Below are positions 46,357-55,210 of a stretch of DNA of 64,000 nucleotides, in pieces (the stretch's first letter is position 1; every line of letters starts with the position of its first letter). Under the pieces are notes generated by a model, which was given only the letters and a program-made list of their open reading frames with translations, searched no databases and was not told where the DNA came from. The stretch comes from UBA2589 sp038120095 (GTDB taxonomy: Bacteria; Gemmatimonadota; Gemmatimonadetes; Longimicrobiales; Gaopeijiaceae): the NCBI GenBank assembly GCA_038120095.1, contig JAYOKZ010000003.1, positions 101,011-165,010 of the forward strand, given 5' to 3'. A program made the position numbers and the translations under genes.

Positions 46357-49161
46357 ATGAAGCGGACCAGCTGGTGTGGAATGTGGATGTCCGTTTTGCT
46401 GGCAGCTGTGCCGTCAGCGCACGGGCAGCAGCTCCCTACGCTCACCCCGGACGACTTCGATCAATGGGAGAGGCTCGGTGCTGCGACGCTGTCACCGAAC
46501 GGGGCATGGATGGCGGTCACCATCGGTCGTGTGAGCGAAGAGGGGGAACTGCGTATCCACAGCACCTCGTCCGATTCGGTGATCGTCGTTCCGTTCGGGA
46601 TGAGACCCTCGTTCAGCTCGGACAGCCGCTGGATCGCCTACTCCATCGGGGTTTCGGAGGAAGAGCGGGAAGCCGCCAGCGACCGTGACCGTGAGGTGTA
46701 TGACAAGGTGGGCCTGGTTGATCTGACGACCGGTGAGCAGACCATCCGCGATGACTTCGCCTCATTCCTGTTCTCCGACGACGGTCGTTATCTGTCGCTG
46801 CGTCGGTACAAGCCGGAGGACAAGGAAAGCAGTGGGGTCGACGTCGTCGTTCACGACCTCTCGGCTCGCACGGACATGAGTTTCGGCAACGTGTCGGAGA
46901 TGGTGTGGCAGGACGACGGTACGCTTCTGGCGATGACCACGGATGCCGATGATCAGGTCGGAAACGGAGTCACCGTGTACGACCCGGCAACCGGTCGGAT
47001 CCGATCGCTCGACACCGATGCGGCGACGTATCGCCAGCTCTCCTGGCGCGAAGGCTCGTCGGATCTGGTCGTGTACAGGAGCGCTGTCGAAGAAGCGTTC
47101 GAGGACACGGCGCACGTCGCCTTGGTGTGGCGAGATCTGGAACGTGATCAGCCCCGCGGTTTTTCGCTTTCCGCCGAGGCCAACCCGTCGTTTCCGGCCT
47201 CGATGCGGATCGTGGAGTTCCGTGCACCGACGTGGTCTGACGATGGGGAAACCCTCTTCGTCGGAATTCAGGAGCGCAGACCGGCACCTCCAGGGTGCGA
47301 CGATGAGGATTCCGGTGAGGCGGGCCGGGCCGGTGACCGGGTTGAAGAATGTGGAGACGCCGACGAGGACGCCCCGGGGGTGGAAATCTGGCACACCCTG
47401 GACCGTGATCCGGTGCCTCAGCAGCGTGTTCGGGAGAGGCAGCTTCGTCAGGTGAACTACCTGTCCGCATGGAATGTGGAGTCGGGCCGCTTCGTGCAGC
47501 TCGGGGATGACCTGACCGAGGTGACGACCCTCGTCGACGGTGGCGCTCATGTGATTGGGCGCGACGAAACTCCGTACGACGAGCACGCCATGTTCAGGCA
47601 GCAGTTCTCGGATCTCTACGCGATCGATGTGGAGACGGGGGCCAAGTCCCCGGTCACCGACCGGATGACCGGTGCGGCGGTATCTGACCCCGGTGGGCGT
47701 TACATCGTCTGGTTCTCGGGCGACCACTGGTATGCATACGATCTCGAGGATGCCCGGACGCGAAATATCACGGAGAATGTGGAGACATCCTTCGTGGACC
47801 TGGACGTGACCCCGACCCGGGAGCAGATGCCTTCGTTCGGGATTGCTGGCTGGCTGGAAGATGGCCGCCACATCCTGCTCAACGACGAGTGGGACGTCTG
47901 GCGGGTCGCTCTGGACGGTTCAGGTGGTGAAGCGCTGACGACCGGCGTCCACGACAACGTCCGGTACCGCGTGGTCAGCGCTGATCTGGACGGAGACGGA
48001 GACGGAGACGGGATCGGGTCCGACGAGCGGATCTACTATTCGGTCTATGGCGAATGGACGAAACGAGCCGGGTTCGCGGGTGCCGAGATCGGGGATGAGC
48101 CGGAAATGCTGGTCTGGGAGGACAAGATGTTCGGCGGCTTCGTCACACCCTTCATGAAGGCGGAAGACGCCGATGTCTTTGCCTTTCGCATGGAGAGTTT
48201 CGACGACTCGCCGGACTACTTCGTCGCGGATGCCGATCTCGAGGGTCTCCGGCAGGTCACGCGTACGAACCCGTTCCACGACGACTATGCGTGGGGCCGG
48301 GTCGAGCTGGTCGATTATGAGAATGAGTGGGGGCGCCGACTTCAGGGCGTCCTGACGTATCCCGCGAACTACGATCCGTCCCAGTCGTATCCCATGATCG
48401 TCTACCACTATGAGCTCCTGTCGCAGGGGATGCATCAGTATCAGATCCCCGATCCCACCCAGTACTACAACCAGCAGATCTGGAGCCAGAACGGGTACTT
48501 CGTGCTGCGACCCGATGTCGTGTACCGGGACCGGCGGCCCGGTCAGTCGAATGTCGAAACGCTTCGGCCGGCGGTAGCCGCCGCGGTGGCGCAGGCCCCC
48601 TCCATCGACTCGGAGCGGATGGGCCTGATCGGGCATTCGTGGGGTGGGTACCAGACCACGTATTTCGTCACTCAGGACGATCTGTTCGCGTCGGCGGTGG
48701 CTGGTGCCCCGCTCACCAACCTCATGAGCATGTACCTGTCGTTCTACTGGAACAGCGGGGGGACCGACGCCCGTATCTTCGAGATCAGCCAGGGGCGGAT
48801 GCAGGTGCCGTGGTGGGAAGATTGGGACTCGTACGAGGCGAATTCACCGATCCATCACATCCAGAACATGGAGACTCCGCTTCTCATGATGTTCGGGACG
48901 AATGACGGCGCCGTGGAGTACAATCAGGGGGTCGAGTTCTACAACGCCGCTCGTCGCCTCGGGAAGCAGATGGTTCTGCTCTCCTACGACGGCGAGAACC
49001 ACGGTCTGGCCCGGGAACCGAACCAGCTGGATTACCAGCGTCGAATCATGCAGTGGTTCGGTCACTACCTGAAGGGCGAACCTGCACCGGATTGGATCTC
49101 GACCGGAGTGCCGTACATCACCCAGAAAGACCGTCTGAACGCGAAGCGTCCGGTCGGCTGA
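46357..49161 (+). CDS. Secreted S9 (prolyl-oligopeptidase family) peptidase
   Basis: This 934-residue protein has a signal peptide ending near SAHGQQ. The N-terminal half is a beta-propeller (blades like FVDLDVTPTREQMPSFGIAGW). The C-terminal alpha/beta hydrolase has the nucleophile Ser761 in GHSWGGYQ, an Asp region FGTNDGAVEYNQG and the His in DGENHGLA. The family releases dipeptides or cleaves oligopeptides after Pro/Ala. An Asp/Gly-rich insert, DLDGDGDGDGIGSDE around nt 47983-48027, resembles a calcium loop and is encoded by repeated ggagac hexamers. A second odd stretch is the acidic CDDEDSGEAGRAGDRVEECGDADEDA region; its two Cys may form a disulfide. Confidence 0.9.
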   Translation: MKRTSWCGMWMSVLLAAVPSAHGQQLPTLTPDDFDQWERLGAATLSPNGAWMAVTIGRVSEEGELRIHSTSSDSVIVVPFGMRPSFSSDSRWIAYSIGVSEEEREAASDRDREVYDKVGLVDLTTGEQTIRDDFASFLFSDDGRYLSLRRYKPEDKESSGVDVVVHDLSARTDMSFGNVSEMVWQDDGTLLAMTTDADDQVGNGVTVYDPATGRIRSLDTDAATYRQLSWREGSSDLVVYRSAVEEAFEDTAHVALVWRDLERDQPRGFSLSAEANPSFPASMRIVEFRAPTWSDDGETLFVGIQERRPAPPGCDDEDSGEAGRAGDRVEECGDADEDAPGVEIWHTLDRDPVPQQRVRERQLRQVNYLSAWNVESGRFVQLGDDLTEVTTLVDGGAHVIGRDETPYDEHAMFRQQFSDLYAIDVETGAKSPVTDRMTGAAVSDPGGRYIVWFSGDHWYAYDLEDARTRNITENVETSFVDLDVTPTREQMPSFGIAGWLEDGRHILLNDEWDVWRVALDGSGGEALTTGVHDNVRYRVVSADLDGDGDGDGIGSDERIYYSVYGEWTKRAGFAGAEIGDEPEMLVWEDKMFGGFVTPFMKAEDADVFAFRMESFDDSPDYFVADADLEGLRQVTRTNPFHDDYAWGRVELVDYENEWGRRLQGVLTYPANYDPSQSYPMIVYHYELLSQGMHQYQIPDPTQYYNQQIWSQNGYFVLRPDVVYRDRRPGQSNVETLRPAVAAAVAQAPSIDSERMGLIGHSWGGYQTTYFVTQDDLFASAVAGAPLTNLMSMYLSFYWNSGGTDARIFEISQGRMQVPWWEDWDSYEANSPIHHIQNMETPLLMMFGTNDGAVEYNQGVEFYNAARRLGKQMVLLSYDGENHGLAREPNQLDYQRRIMQWFGHYLKGEPAPDWISTGVPYITQKDRLNAKRPVG

Positions 49162-49162
49162 C

Positions 49163-49186
49163 GGTGCCCCCCGCGGGGGCGGCACG
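49163..49186. terminator. Possible bidirectional terminator hairpin
   Basis: The 50-base gap between convergent stops contains the GC-rich imperfect hairpin gtgccccccgc/gggggcggcac. There is no T-tract, so its activity is uncertain. Confidence 0.3.
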
Positions 49187-49211
49187 CGGCCGCCCATTCG
49201 CGGGGCTGGTC

Positions 49212-50654
49212 CTACCGGGAGAGGCTCGGCACCCCGAGTCGGACTTCGGGAGGACCGAGAACCTTTTCCATCGCGAGAGCGATCCCCAGGATCGCCTCGT
49301 CTTCACCGTGGCGCCCGATGATCTGGAGACCGACCGGCATGCCCGATTGGTCGAGGCCGACCGGCAGGCTGACCGCACAGAGTTCCAGCAGATTTACGGG
49401 ACATGTTGGCTGCAGCGTCTTGAGGTTGACCTCTCCGTAAGCCGTGAGATCGTCGGCGAGCCCGTCGACCAGTGGTGCCGTCAGGAGGTTGGCCGGGAGG
49501 ACCAGTGCATCGCAATTCTCGAAGGCGTCACCTGCGAGGCTGGCCAGTCGCTGCTGTTCCGCGATGACACGCCGGTACGCATGGCTGTCGAGCGGAAGTG
49601 GATCCGCGATCCGATGGCCGACCGTCGGATGCAGATGCTCGATGGCTCCGGGCAGGTGGGCCTCCAGGAAGCCGTTCAGTTCGGCCTTCCCGATATCGGA
49701 TGAGAGGTAGAAGGCCATCGCCTCGTCCACCAGCGAACCATCGACTCGCTCGAGTACGGCTCCTCCGGCGGCAAGTTCGTCGAGCGCACTCTTGAGCACC
49801 CCGTGGATGTCCGGCTGGCATGCTTCCCAAAGAGAAGATCCCGGGAGCCCCACGATCAGGCCATCGACCGACGTCGGGCTCAGTGCGTTCAGGAGGCTGG
49901 AGGGATTCCCGTGTCGGGGATCTACCGAGCCGAAGAACCATGCGCTGTCTTCGACGCTTCGAGTCAGTGCCCCGACGGTGTCGAATGTGTGGCTGAGCTG
50001 CACGACACCTCGTGTCGACCAGAGGCCATGGGTGGTCTTGTGGCCGACTACGCCGGTGAACGCCGCGGGAATCCGGATCGATCCACCGGTATCGGAGCCG
50101 AGGGCGACCATGGCCGACCGCTCCCACAGGCTCACACCCGCTCCGCACGATGAGCCACCCGGAATTCTTCGCGAATCCGGATCCCAGGGATTTCTCGGTG
50201 TGTCCCAGTGCGGATTGATGCCGACCCCGCCGAAGGCAAACTCGACGGTGTGGGTCTTGCCCATGATGACCGCGCCGGCTCTCCTCGCTCGCTCGACGAG
50301 CCACGCGTCATGAGCCCAGGGATCGTCCGGTAGCCGGCGGACTGAGCCGGCGAATGTCGGAAATCCATCGACTCCGTAGATGTCCTTTACGGAGATCGGG
50401 ATTCCACACAGGGGGGGAGCCACATCGCCTCGGGCGCTCGCGGCCCGGTCGAGGAGCGTATCGGCGGCCCGTGCCTGCTGCACGGCACCGGTCTCGTCGA
50501 AGCTCCGATAGGCAAGCAGCGTTCCGCCGAGGCGATGGTGGCACTCGATTGCAGCCTCGATCAACTCGACCGCCGTGATTTCTCTCCGCCGAAGGAGCGT
50601 GGTCGCCTCACGGAGAGAGGTCCGCAGGACCCGGTCCGCGGCGGAGCGAGTCAC
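49212..50654 (-). CDS. Amidase-signature family hydrolase (cytoplasmic)
   Basis: This 480-residue protein starts at GTG 50654, which overlaps the YajQ stop (GTGA), so translation is coupled to YajQ. Triad residues are in SVKDIYGVDGFP (Lys), RIPGGSSCGAGVSLWE (cis-Ser) and GSDTGGSIRIPA (Ser nucleophile). The C-terminal half contains LDQSGMPVGLQIIGRHGEDE. There is no signal peptide, unlike the amidase at 42191, so it acts inside the cell. Related enzymes are annotated as GatA-like, but GatB/GatC partners are absent here. The substrate is unknown. Confidence 0.88.
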   Translation of the reverse strand: MTRSAADRVLRTSLREATTLLRRREITAVELIEAAIECHHRLGGTLLAYRSFDETGAVQQARAADTLLDRAASARGDVAPPLCGIPISVKDIYGVDGFPTFAGSVRRLPDDPWAHDAWLVERARRAGAVIMGKTHTVEFAFGGVGINPHWDTPRNPWDPDSRRIPGGSSCGAGVSLWERSAMVALGSDTGGSIRIPAAFTGVVGHKTTHGLWSTRGVVQLSHTFDTVGALTRSVEDSAWFFGSVDPRHGNPSSLLNALSPTSVDGLIVGLPGSSLWEACQPDIHGVLKSALDELAAGGAVLERVDGSLVDEAMAFYLSSDIGKAELNGFLEAHLPGAIEHLHPTVGHRIADPLPLDSHAYRRVIAEQQRLASLAGDAFENCDALVLPANLLTAPLVDGLADDLTAYGEVNLKTLQPTCPVNLLELCAVSLPVGLDQSGMPVGLQIIGRHGEDEAILGIALAMEKVLGPPEVRLGVPSLSR

Positions 50655-51154
50655 GACCGGAAGTTTCCGAACATGAGCTCGACCCCGTAATCACGAGGCT
50701 TCAGGAAGGCGATGACGGCCTGCAATTCATCGCGGGAGCCGGAGGTCACACGGAGCTCTTCGCCCTGGATCTGAACCTGGACCTTCTTGAAACCGTTGTC
50801 CTTGATGTCTTTGGAAATCTTCTTGGCGGTCTCCTGGTCGATCCCGGCCTTGAACCCCATCGTCATCCGTGCGCGGCCGAGTGAGCCGACATCGACATTC
50901 CCCTCATCGATGTTCTTCAGAGGCACTTCACGGCGGCTGAGCTTCTCGCGCAGCACCCGTACGAGCTGATCGAGGCGAAACGCATCATCGGCTTCGAGTT
51001 TGACTGCCCCCGCATTCCGGTCGAAATCGAGTTCGCAACTGGTCCCCTTGAAGTCGTAGCGGGTGAGGGTCTCCTTGATCGCCTGATTCACGGCGTTGTC
51101 GACTTCCTGAAAGTCGACCGAGGTCGAAATGTCAAAAGACTGCTTCTTCGCCAT
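50651..51154 (-). CDS. yajQ: YajQ-family nucleotide-binding protein
   Basis: This 167-residue protein starts at the ATG 51154 (MAKKQSFDISTSVDFQEV). It matches YajQ across its length: VNQAIKETLTRYDFKG, RNAGAVKLEADD, AKKISKDIKDNGFKKVQVQIQG and a C-terminal LKPRDYGVELMFGNFR. YajQ has two RRM-like halves; members in Xanthomonas and Pseudomonas bind cyclic di-GMP, others bind nucleic acid. It is the first gene of a pair with the downstream amidase and is divergent from the small outer-membrane protein, with 282 bases between starts. Confidence 0.93.
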   Translation of the reverse strand: MAKKQSFDISTSVDFQEVDNAVNQAIKETLTRYDFKGTSCELDFDRNAGAVKLEADDAFRLDQLVRVLREKLSRREVPLKNIDEGNVDVGSLGRARMTMGFKAGIDQETAKKISKDIKDNGFKKVQVQIQGEELRVTSGSRDELQAVIAFLKPRDYGVELMFGNFRS

Positions 51155-51436
51155 GCTGCGTGAGCTCTCCGATGCCATGCCGGATCGATGACCTGCCCCG
51201 GAGCGGTCCGGCCGCCGTTGCCGTCTCCGGGTGTCTCGTTCCTCGCGTGGACCGAGATAGTTCGCCACCCCAAAGCTTGCCATGAGTGGCACGATTCATG
51301 AAAGGTATGGTATCCGATCCACAGAAGAATTGTTTTTGCCGGTGCCCGCCGGATGAGTGACAAATTTTCGTTGCATCCGACCGGGAATTGGCGCTTTTTC
51401 GGGCATTCACCAGACTCTCTCTCACGGAGACGTTCC

Positions 51437-51943
51437 ATGCGTCGTTTTGCGTTTGCTCTCTCTGCCGTCTTCGCGCTCGCCCTCACGGCGGTGCCGGTCG
51501 ATGCGCAGCTCAAGCTCGGTGTCCACGGTGCCCTCGTTTCCGGAGGCCTCGACGAAATCGCCACGAACGTCGAGAACCCGCTCAGCGGCGTCTTCGGTGT
51601 CGGCGGGCGTCTCGGCGTCGAGGTGCCGCTCTTCCCGGTCGGGGCGTACGCCTCGATGACGTACTATCTGGCCGACTCGGACGAGAACTATTGGACGGCG
51701 TCGGTCTTCGGAAAGCTGGGGCTGCCGATTCCCATCATATCGCCCTATGCGATTGCCGGACTGAAGCGCAGCTCTGCCAATCCGGGCGATTTGACCTCGG
51801 AAGCCGCGACGGGGCTCTTCGGCGGAGTCGGACTTCAGATCAGCTCCCTCTTCATCGAGGGAACGATTGAAATGAACGACGAGGTGACCGCGAGCGTGGG
51901 GAACAACCCCATCGTTCTGAAAGGTGGATTCATCATCGGTTAG
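51437..51943 (+). CDS. Small outer-membrane beta-barrel protein
   Basis: This 168-residue protein starts at the ATG 51437, with GGAG seven bases upstream. The signal peptide MRRFAFALSAVFALALTAVPVDAQ is typical. The mature part alternates hydrophobic and polar residues as in an eight-strand barrel (LKLGVHGALVSGG, GVFGVGGRLGVEVPLFPVGAYASMTYYLAD) and ends in GNNPIVLKGGFIIG. The function is unknown. A strong terminator lies downstream at 51987-52022, so this is probably a single-gene unit. Confidence 0.8.
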   Translation: MRRFAFALSAVFALALTAVPVDAQLKLGVHGALVSGGLDEIATNVENPLSGVFGVGGRLGVEVPLFPVGAYASMTYYLADSDENYWTASVFGKLGLPIPIISPYAIAGLKRSSANPGDLTSEAATGLFGGVGLQISSLFIEGTIEMNDEVTASVGNNPIVLKGGFIIG

Positions 51944-51986
51944 CGATTGCGGGAGGTGTTCGCGCAGATGGCGCGTCACCTGATGA

Positions 51987-52022
51987 GCGGGGGGCAGCGG
52001 AGCGCTGCCCCCCGCCTTTTTT
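51987..52022 (+). terminator. Strong intrinsic terminator
   Basis: The 13-bp stem gcggggggcagcg / cgctgccccccgc (51987-51999 with 52003-52015) closes a gag loop and is followed by six Ts at 52017-52022. It is 44 bases after the outer-membrane protein stop and separates it from the Omp85-like gene. Confidence 0.95.
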
Positions 52023-52054
52023 CGCCGAGCGCCTTACCGTTGCGGGGTGTGAGG

Positions 52055-53860
52055 ATGTCACGAACCCGACTGATCGGGCGCCTGGGTCCGGCCGTCATTC
52101 TGGTTGTCACGATGACGCCACGGCTCGCAGCCCAGGAGGTGTGCCCTGACGGTGTGATCAGCGCGATCGAGTATGAGGTCTCGAAGCCCTTCGCTGTGGA
52201 CGGGACCCCTGCCGATTGGGCATTCGGGATGCTGAATCACCTGCACGTCCGCACCCGCGAACCGGTCGTGCGCTGGGAACTGCTCTTCCGGGAAGGAGAC
52301 TGCCTCGACCCGTCCCTCATCGAAGAGTCCGAGCGCTCTCTTCGGAGTCTCCGTTACGTCTCCGCGGTCGAGATCATCCCGGAATCTCTCGGGGCCGGGC
52401 GGCATCGAGTTCACGTTCGGGCTCGTGACTCCTGGGCGCTGACCGGAGGGGCTGCCATTTCGCTCGATGGAGGGATTGATCTGACGGGGATCAGCCTCGA
52501 TCACCGCAATGTTCTCGGTACGGGGACGCGACTCGGCCTGTTTCGAACGGCCTTTCGTGAGCGACTCCGGACCGGCGTCATCACGCGGCAGCCGAATCTC
52601 TTCGGGTCTCGGGTAGATGCGACGATTCAGATCGGCAAAACGCGCTCGGGAGCATTCGTCTCGGAATCCCTGTTGCGCCCCTACGCCGGGGAGATGGGTC
52701 GTAGCGCATTTCGGCAGGTGGCGCGAAGGCGCGACGACTACTTCTCGTTTTCGATGGACCCGTCCAGCGGATACTCACAGGCGCTGCTCCGTTTCGAGGA
52801 AGAACGCTTCGAATTGTCCGTGCAGCGTCGCTGGGGTGACGACGATGGCGCCAGGTTCGTCACGGGGCTCGGGTTCTCGAAGGAGGAGCTCGTGTTCCCG
52901 TTCGGTGACGATGGAGTCGCGCTTGTGGCGGACGATGATTTCGATGCACCGGTCGCCTCGACCGGACTCGCCCGTGCGGAGGTCTCACGTCAGGCGCAGG
53001 ATCACGCCGCGAGGCGTCTGACGTTCACGATCGGGGTGCGGGACGTGACCCTCGTCGGCTTGGCGGGTCTTGACGCCCTCGAGGCCCCCCAGGATGTGAT
53101 GACAGGCGCGAGCCTGACGGTCACCGCGGCTCCCGCGGTATCGTCGGGGCGCGGCACCGACTCGGACGTGTACCTGCGCGCGCAGGGAGCATGGGGCCAC
53201 AGCAACGGCTCCGTATACGTGAGGTTCCGTGGAGACCTTCAGGGCCGGTGGGAACCTGCGTACGACGAAGCGGGTGCGGTCGACGCCCCCGGAGCCTGGC
53301 GTGACGTGATCCACGAGGTTGATGCTCACGCCTACTGGTTGCCCGAGCCCGGGACGGGCGTATTTGCGCGCATATCCTATGTGGCGGGTCATGCCGTTGA
53401 CCGCCCATTCCAGCTGACGCTCGGTGGGCGAGAGGCGATTCGTGGCTACACCGACGATGCGTACCCGGCGGCGCGGCGTCTTCTCGCGACGGTGGAGCAT
53501 CGGATCCCGCTGAACATCGTACGCTCGGCCGCGGCAGGGGTCGGTCTGGCCCTGTTCGCCGACCTCGGTCGAGGTTGGGCCGGTACGGTACCGTTCGGGC
53601 AGGATTCCGGCTGGCGATCGGGGATCGGCGCGGGCCTGCGGCTTGGCCTGCCGGCTGGATCCCCCGACGTCATCCGAATGGATGTCGGACTTCCGCTCTC
53701 GGTGGCGCCGAGAGAGAGAGGGGTGGTTTTTCGTGTATACACCGAGCTGTCTGGTCTCCTCGACCGGCGCTCATGGCCTTCCCAGGTCGAACGGAGCCGC
53801 TGGTACGGGATCGATCCGGACCTGACCAGCCGTCCGTACAACCCGCTGGCAGGAAACTGA
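52055..53860 (+). CDS. Omp85/BamA-like outer-membrane protein
   Basis: This is a 601-residue exported protein. The ATG at 52055 is used because upstream codons lie inside the terminator; a short hydrophobic segment ends at LAAQEV. The N-terminal part (EPVVRWELLFREGDCLD...RYVSAVEIIPESLG) looks like one POTRA-type unit, and the rest is a beta-barrel. The signature of the Omp85 loop-6 is clear: GGREAIRGYTDDAYPAARRL. Members insert or translocate outer-membrane or secreted proteins, but with a single POTRA-like unit the role may be specialised. The C-terminus (DLTSRPYNPLAGN) lacks the usual terminal Phe. Confidence 0.78.
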   Translation: MSRTRLIGRLGPAVILVVTMTPRLAAQEVCPDGVISAIEYEVSKPFAVDGTPADWAFGMLNHLHVRTREPVVRWELLFREGDCLDPSLIEESERSLRSLRYVSAVEIIPESLGAGRHRVHVRARDSWALTGGAAISLDGGIDLTGISLDHRNVLGTGTRLGLFRTAFRERLRTGVITRQPNLFGSRVDATIQIGKTRSGAFVSESLLRPYAGEMGRSAFRQVARRRDDYFSFSMDPSSGYSQALLRFEEERFELSVQRRWGDDDGARFVTGLGFSKEELVFPFGDDGVALVADDDFDAPVASTGLARAEVSRQAQDHAARRLTFTIGVRDVTLVGLAGLDALEAPQDVMTGASLTVTAAPAVSSGRGTDSDVYLRAQGAWGHSNGSVYVRFRGDLQGRWEPAYDEAGAVDAPGAWRDVIHEVDAHAYWLPEPGTGVFARISYVAGHAVDRPFQLTLGGREAIRGYTDDAYPAARRLLATVEHRIPLNIVRSAAAGVGLALFADLGRGWAGTVPFGQDSGWRSGIGAGLRLGLPAGSPDVIRMDVGLPLSVAPRERGVVFRVYTELSGLLDRRSWPSQVERSRWYGIDPDLTSRPYNPLAGN

Positions 53861-53958
53861 GCTTTCTTTGGGATGGTCTCGTCCGTGTGGATGCGCGTCA
53901 CTGATACGTCAGATGGCATGAAGCCATTGATGCTGACCGACCACGAGAGGAGTCCGAC

Positions 53959-54360
53959 ATGAATTCGAATCCGACACGGTCCCGGATGCTCTCCCTGATC
54001 ATGCTGACTCTGATGGGGACAGGCTGCGCTGCCGGCTCGGCGGCTGAACCCTCGCAGCCGTTCTCCGGTGACGTGGAGGACGTCCTGGCGATCACGGTTC
54101 GCAATCAGCAGCTGGCCGATGCCCGCGTGCATCTGCTGGTCGACCGTCAGAGGGTGCGCCTCGGTACTGTACGAGCCGGGGCGTCCGAGGTGTTCCGTTA
54201 CCCGATGGACCAGATCCGTAATGTCCAGATAGAATTCGATGTGACGCTTGGTCCGCGGTGCATCACCCAGGGGATGCCTCTCGGGCCCGGCGACGAGGCA
54301 GAAGCGACGATTCCGAGTCAGCTTGTCGCGTTCCCCGGAGCGTGCCGATCCATCCCCTGA
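53959..54360 (+). CDS. Small hypothetical lipoprotein
   Basis: This 133-residue protein has a signal peptide ending in the lipobox MGTGC. The mature part has beta-rich segments (DVLAITVRNQQLADARVHLLVD, RLGTVRAGASEVFRYPM) that resemble a small immunoglobulin-like sandwich. Two further cysteines (GPRCITQG, PGACRSIP) could pair. No family is recognised. It is followed 11 bases later by another lipoprotein on the same strand, and the two are probably co-transcribed. Confidence 0.65.
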   Translation: MNSNPTRSRMLSLIMLTLMGTGCAAGSAAEPSQPFSGDVEDVLAITVRNQQLADARVHLLVDRQRVRLGTVRAGASEVFRYPMDQIRNVQIEFDVTLGPRCITQGMPLGPGDEAEATIPSQLVAFPGACRSIP

Positions 54361-54371
54361 CACGTTTCACG

Positions 54372-55130
54372 ATGATCAATTCATGTGCCGACCGATGTAG
54401 GGTTCTCGGGGTGCTGGTGATGGTCACTCAACTCGCCTGCGCACCCGAATCCACGAACGAAGAGGTGATTCGGGCGGAGCCGATTCAGGAGGTGTGGGAG
54501 TCGTCGGTGGGCGACGGCATCATGCGGGGTGTGCTGGTGATGGGGCCCGAGATCCGGACCTTCAAACCCTGCGGGGAGGAACTCGAGCTCTGGGCCATCC
54601 CGGTGGAGTCGGTCGAGCGCGCCTACTCTGAGGTGGCGGCCGAGCCGTACGATCCGGTCTTCGTGGAGATTCGCGGTCGCCGCGAAGCCGCGCCCACAGC
54701 CGGATTCGCATCGGACTATCCGGGTCAGCTTCGGTTCGCGGCACTGATGCGAGCCGAGCCGATTGGGGAGAGCCTCGGGTGCGAGGAGGAGATACGCGGG
54801 TTCTCCTTCAAGGCAACCGGACAGGAACCGTTCTGGCATGTTCGTGTGCTGCGGGACCAGATCATGGTTTCGACCCTCGATCTTCCTTCGACGGTATTCG
54901 GCGGAGCTGCGCCTATTCGGCTTGACGCGGGTTGGCGGTACGAGTCGACCTCTCTTGGGCCGGAAACCGTCGGATTCCGGCTGGAAGTGCGGAGAGGCCC
55001 GTGTGCCGACCCGATCTCCAACTCGGTGTATACGTGGATCGCCATCCTCGACGTGGGAGGCGAAGTACGGCGCGGGTGCGCATGGGAGGGAGGGCTCGCC
55101 CCCGGCCGCATGGGAGCAGGCTCGGGGTGA
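54372..55130 (+). CDS. COG3650-like lipoprotein
   Basis: This 252-residue protein starts at the ATG 54372 and has a leader ending near TQLAC. The first half (MRGVLVMGPEIRTFKPCGEELELWAIP) resembles the NlpE-like/DUF306 small beta-barrel domain. The second part contains SFKATGQEPFWHVRVLRDQIM, the hallmark of COG3650 proteins (GxEPFW). Cysteines in EELE-side and GCEEE and RRGCAWEG may form disulfides. The role is unknown; related lipoproteins are linked to metal or envelope stress. It is second in a pair with the small lipoprotein. Confidence 0.65.
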   Translation: MINSCADRCRVLGVLVMVTQLACAPESTNEEVIRAEPIQEVWESSVGDGIMRGVLVMGPEIRTFKPCGEELELWAIPVESVERAYSEVAAEPYDPVFVEIRGRREAAPTAGFASDYPGQLRFAALMRAEPIGESLGCEEEIRGFSFKATGQEPFWHVRVLRDQIMVSTLDLPSTVFGGAAPIRLDAGWRYESTSLGPETVGFRLEVRRGPCADPISNSVYTWIAILDVGGEVRRGCAWEGGLAPGRMGAGSG

Positions 55131-55210
55131 CCGCTACCGTCCGCTGACGTATCCATTCCTGGACTGAGGTGTGCCGGCTCCCCCAAGAGCCAGAGTAGTC
55201 CGGTGGTCGT

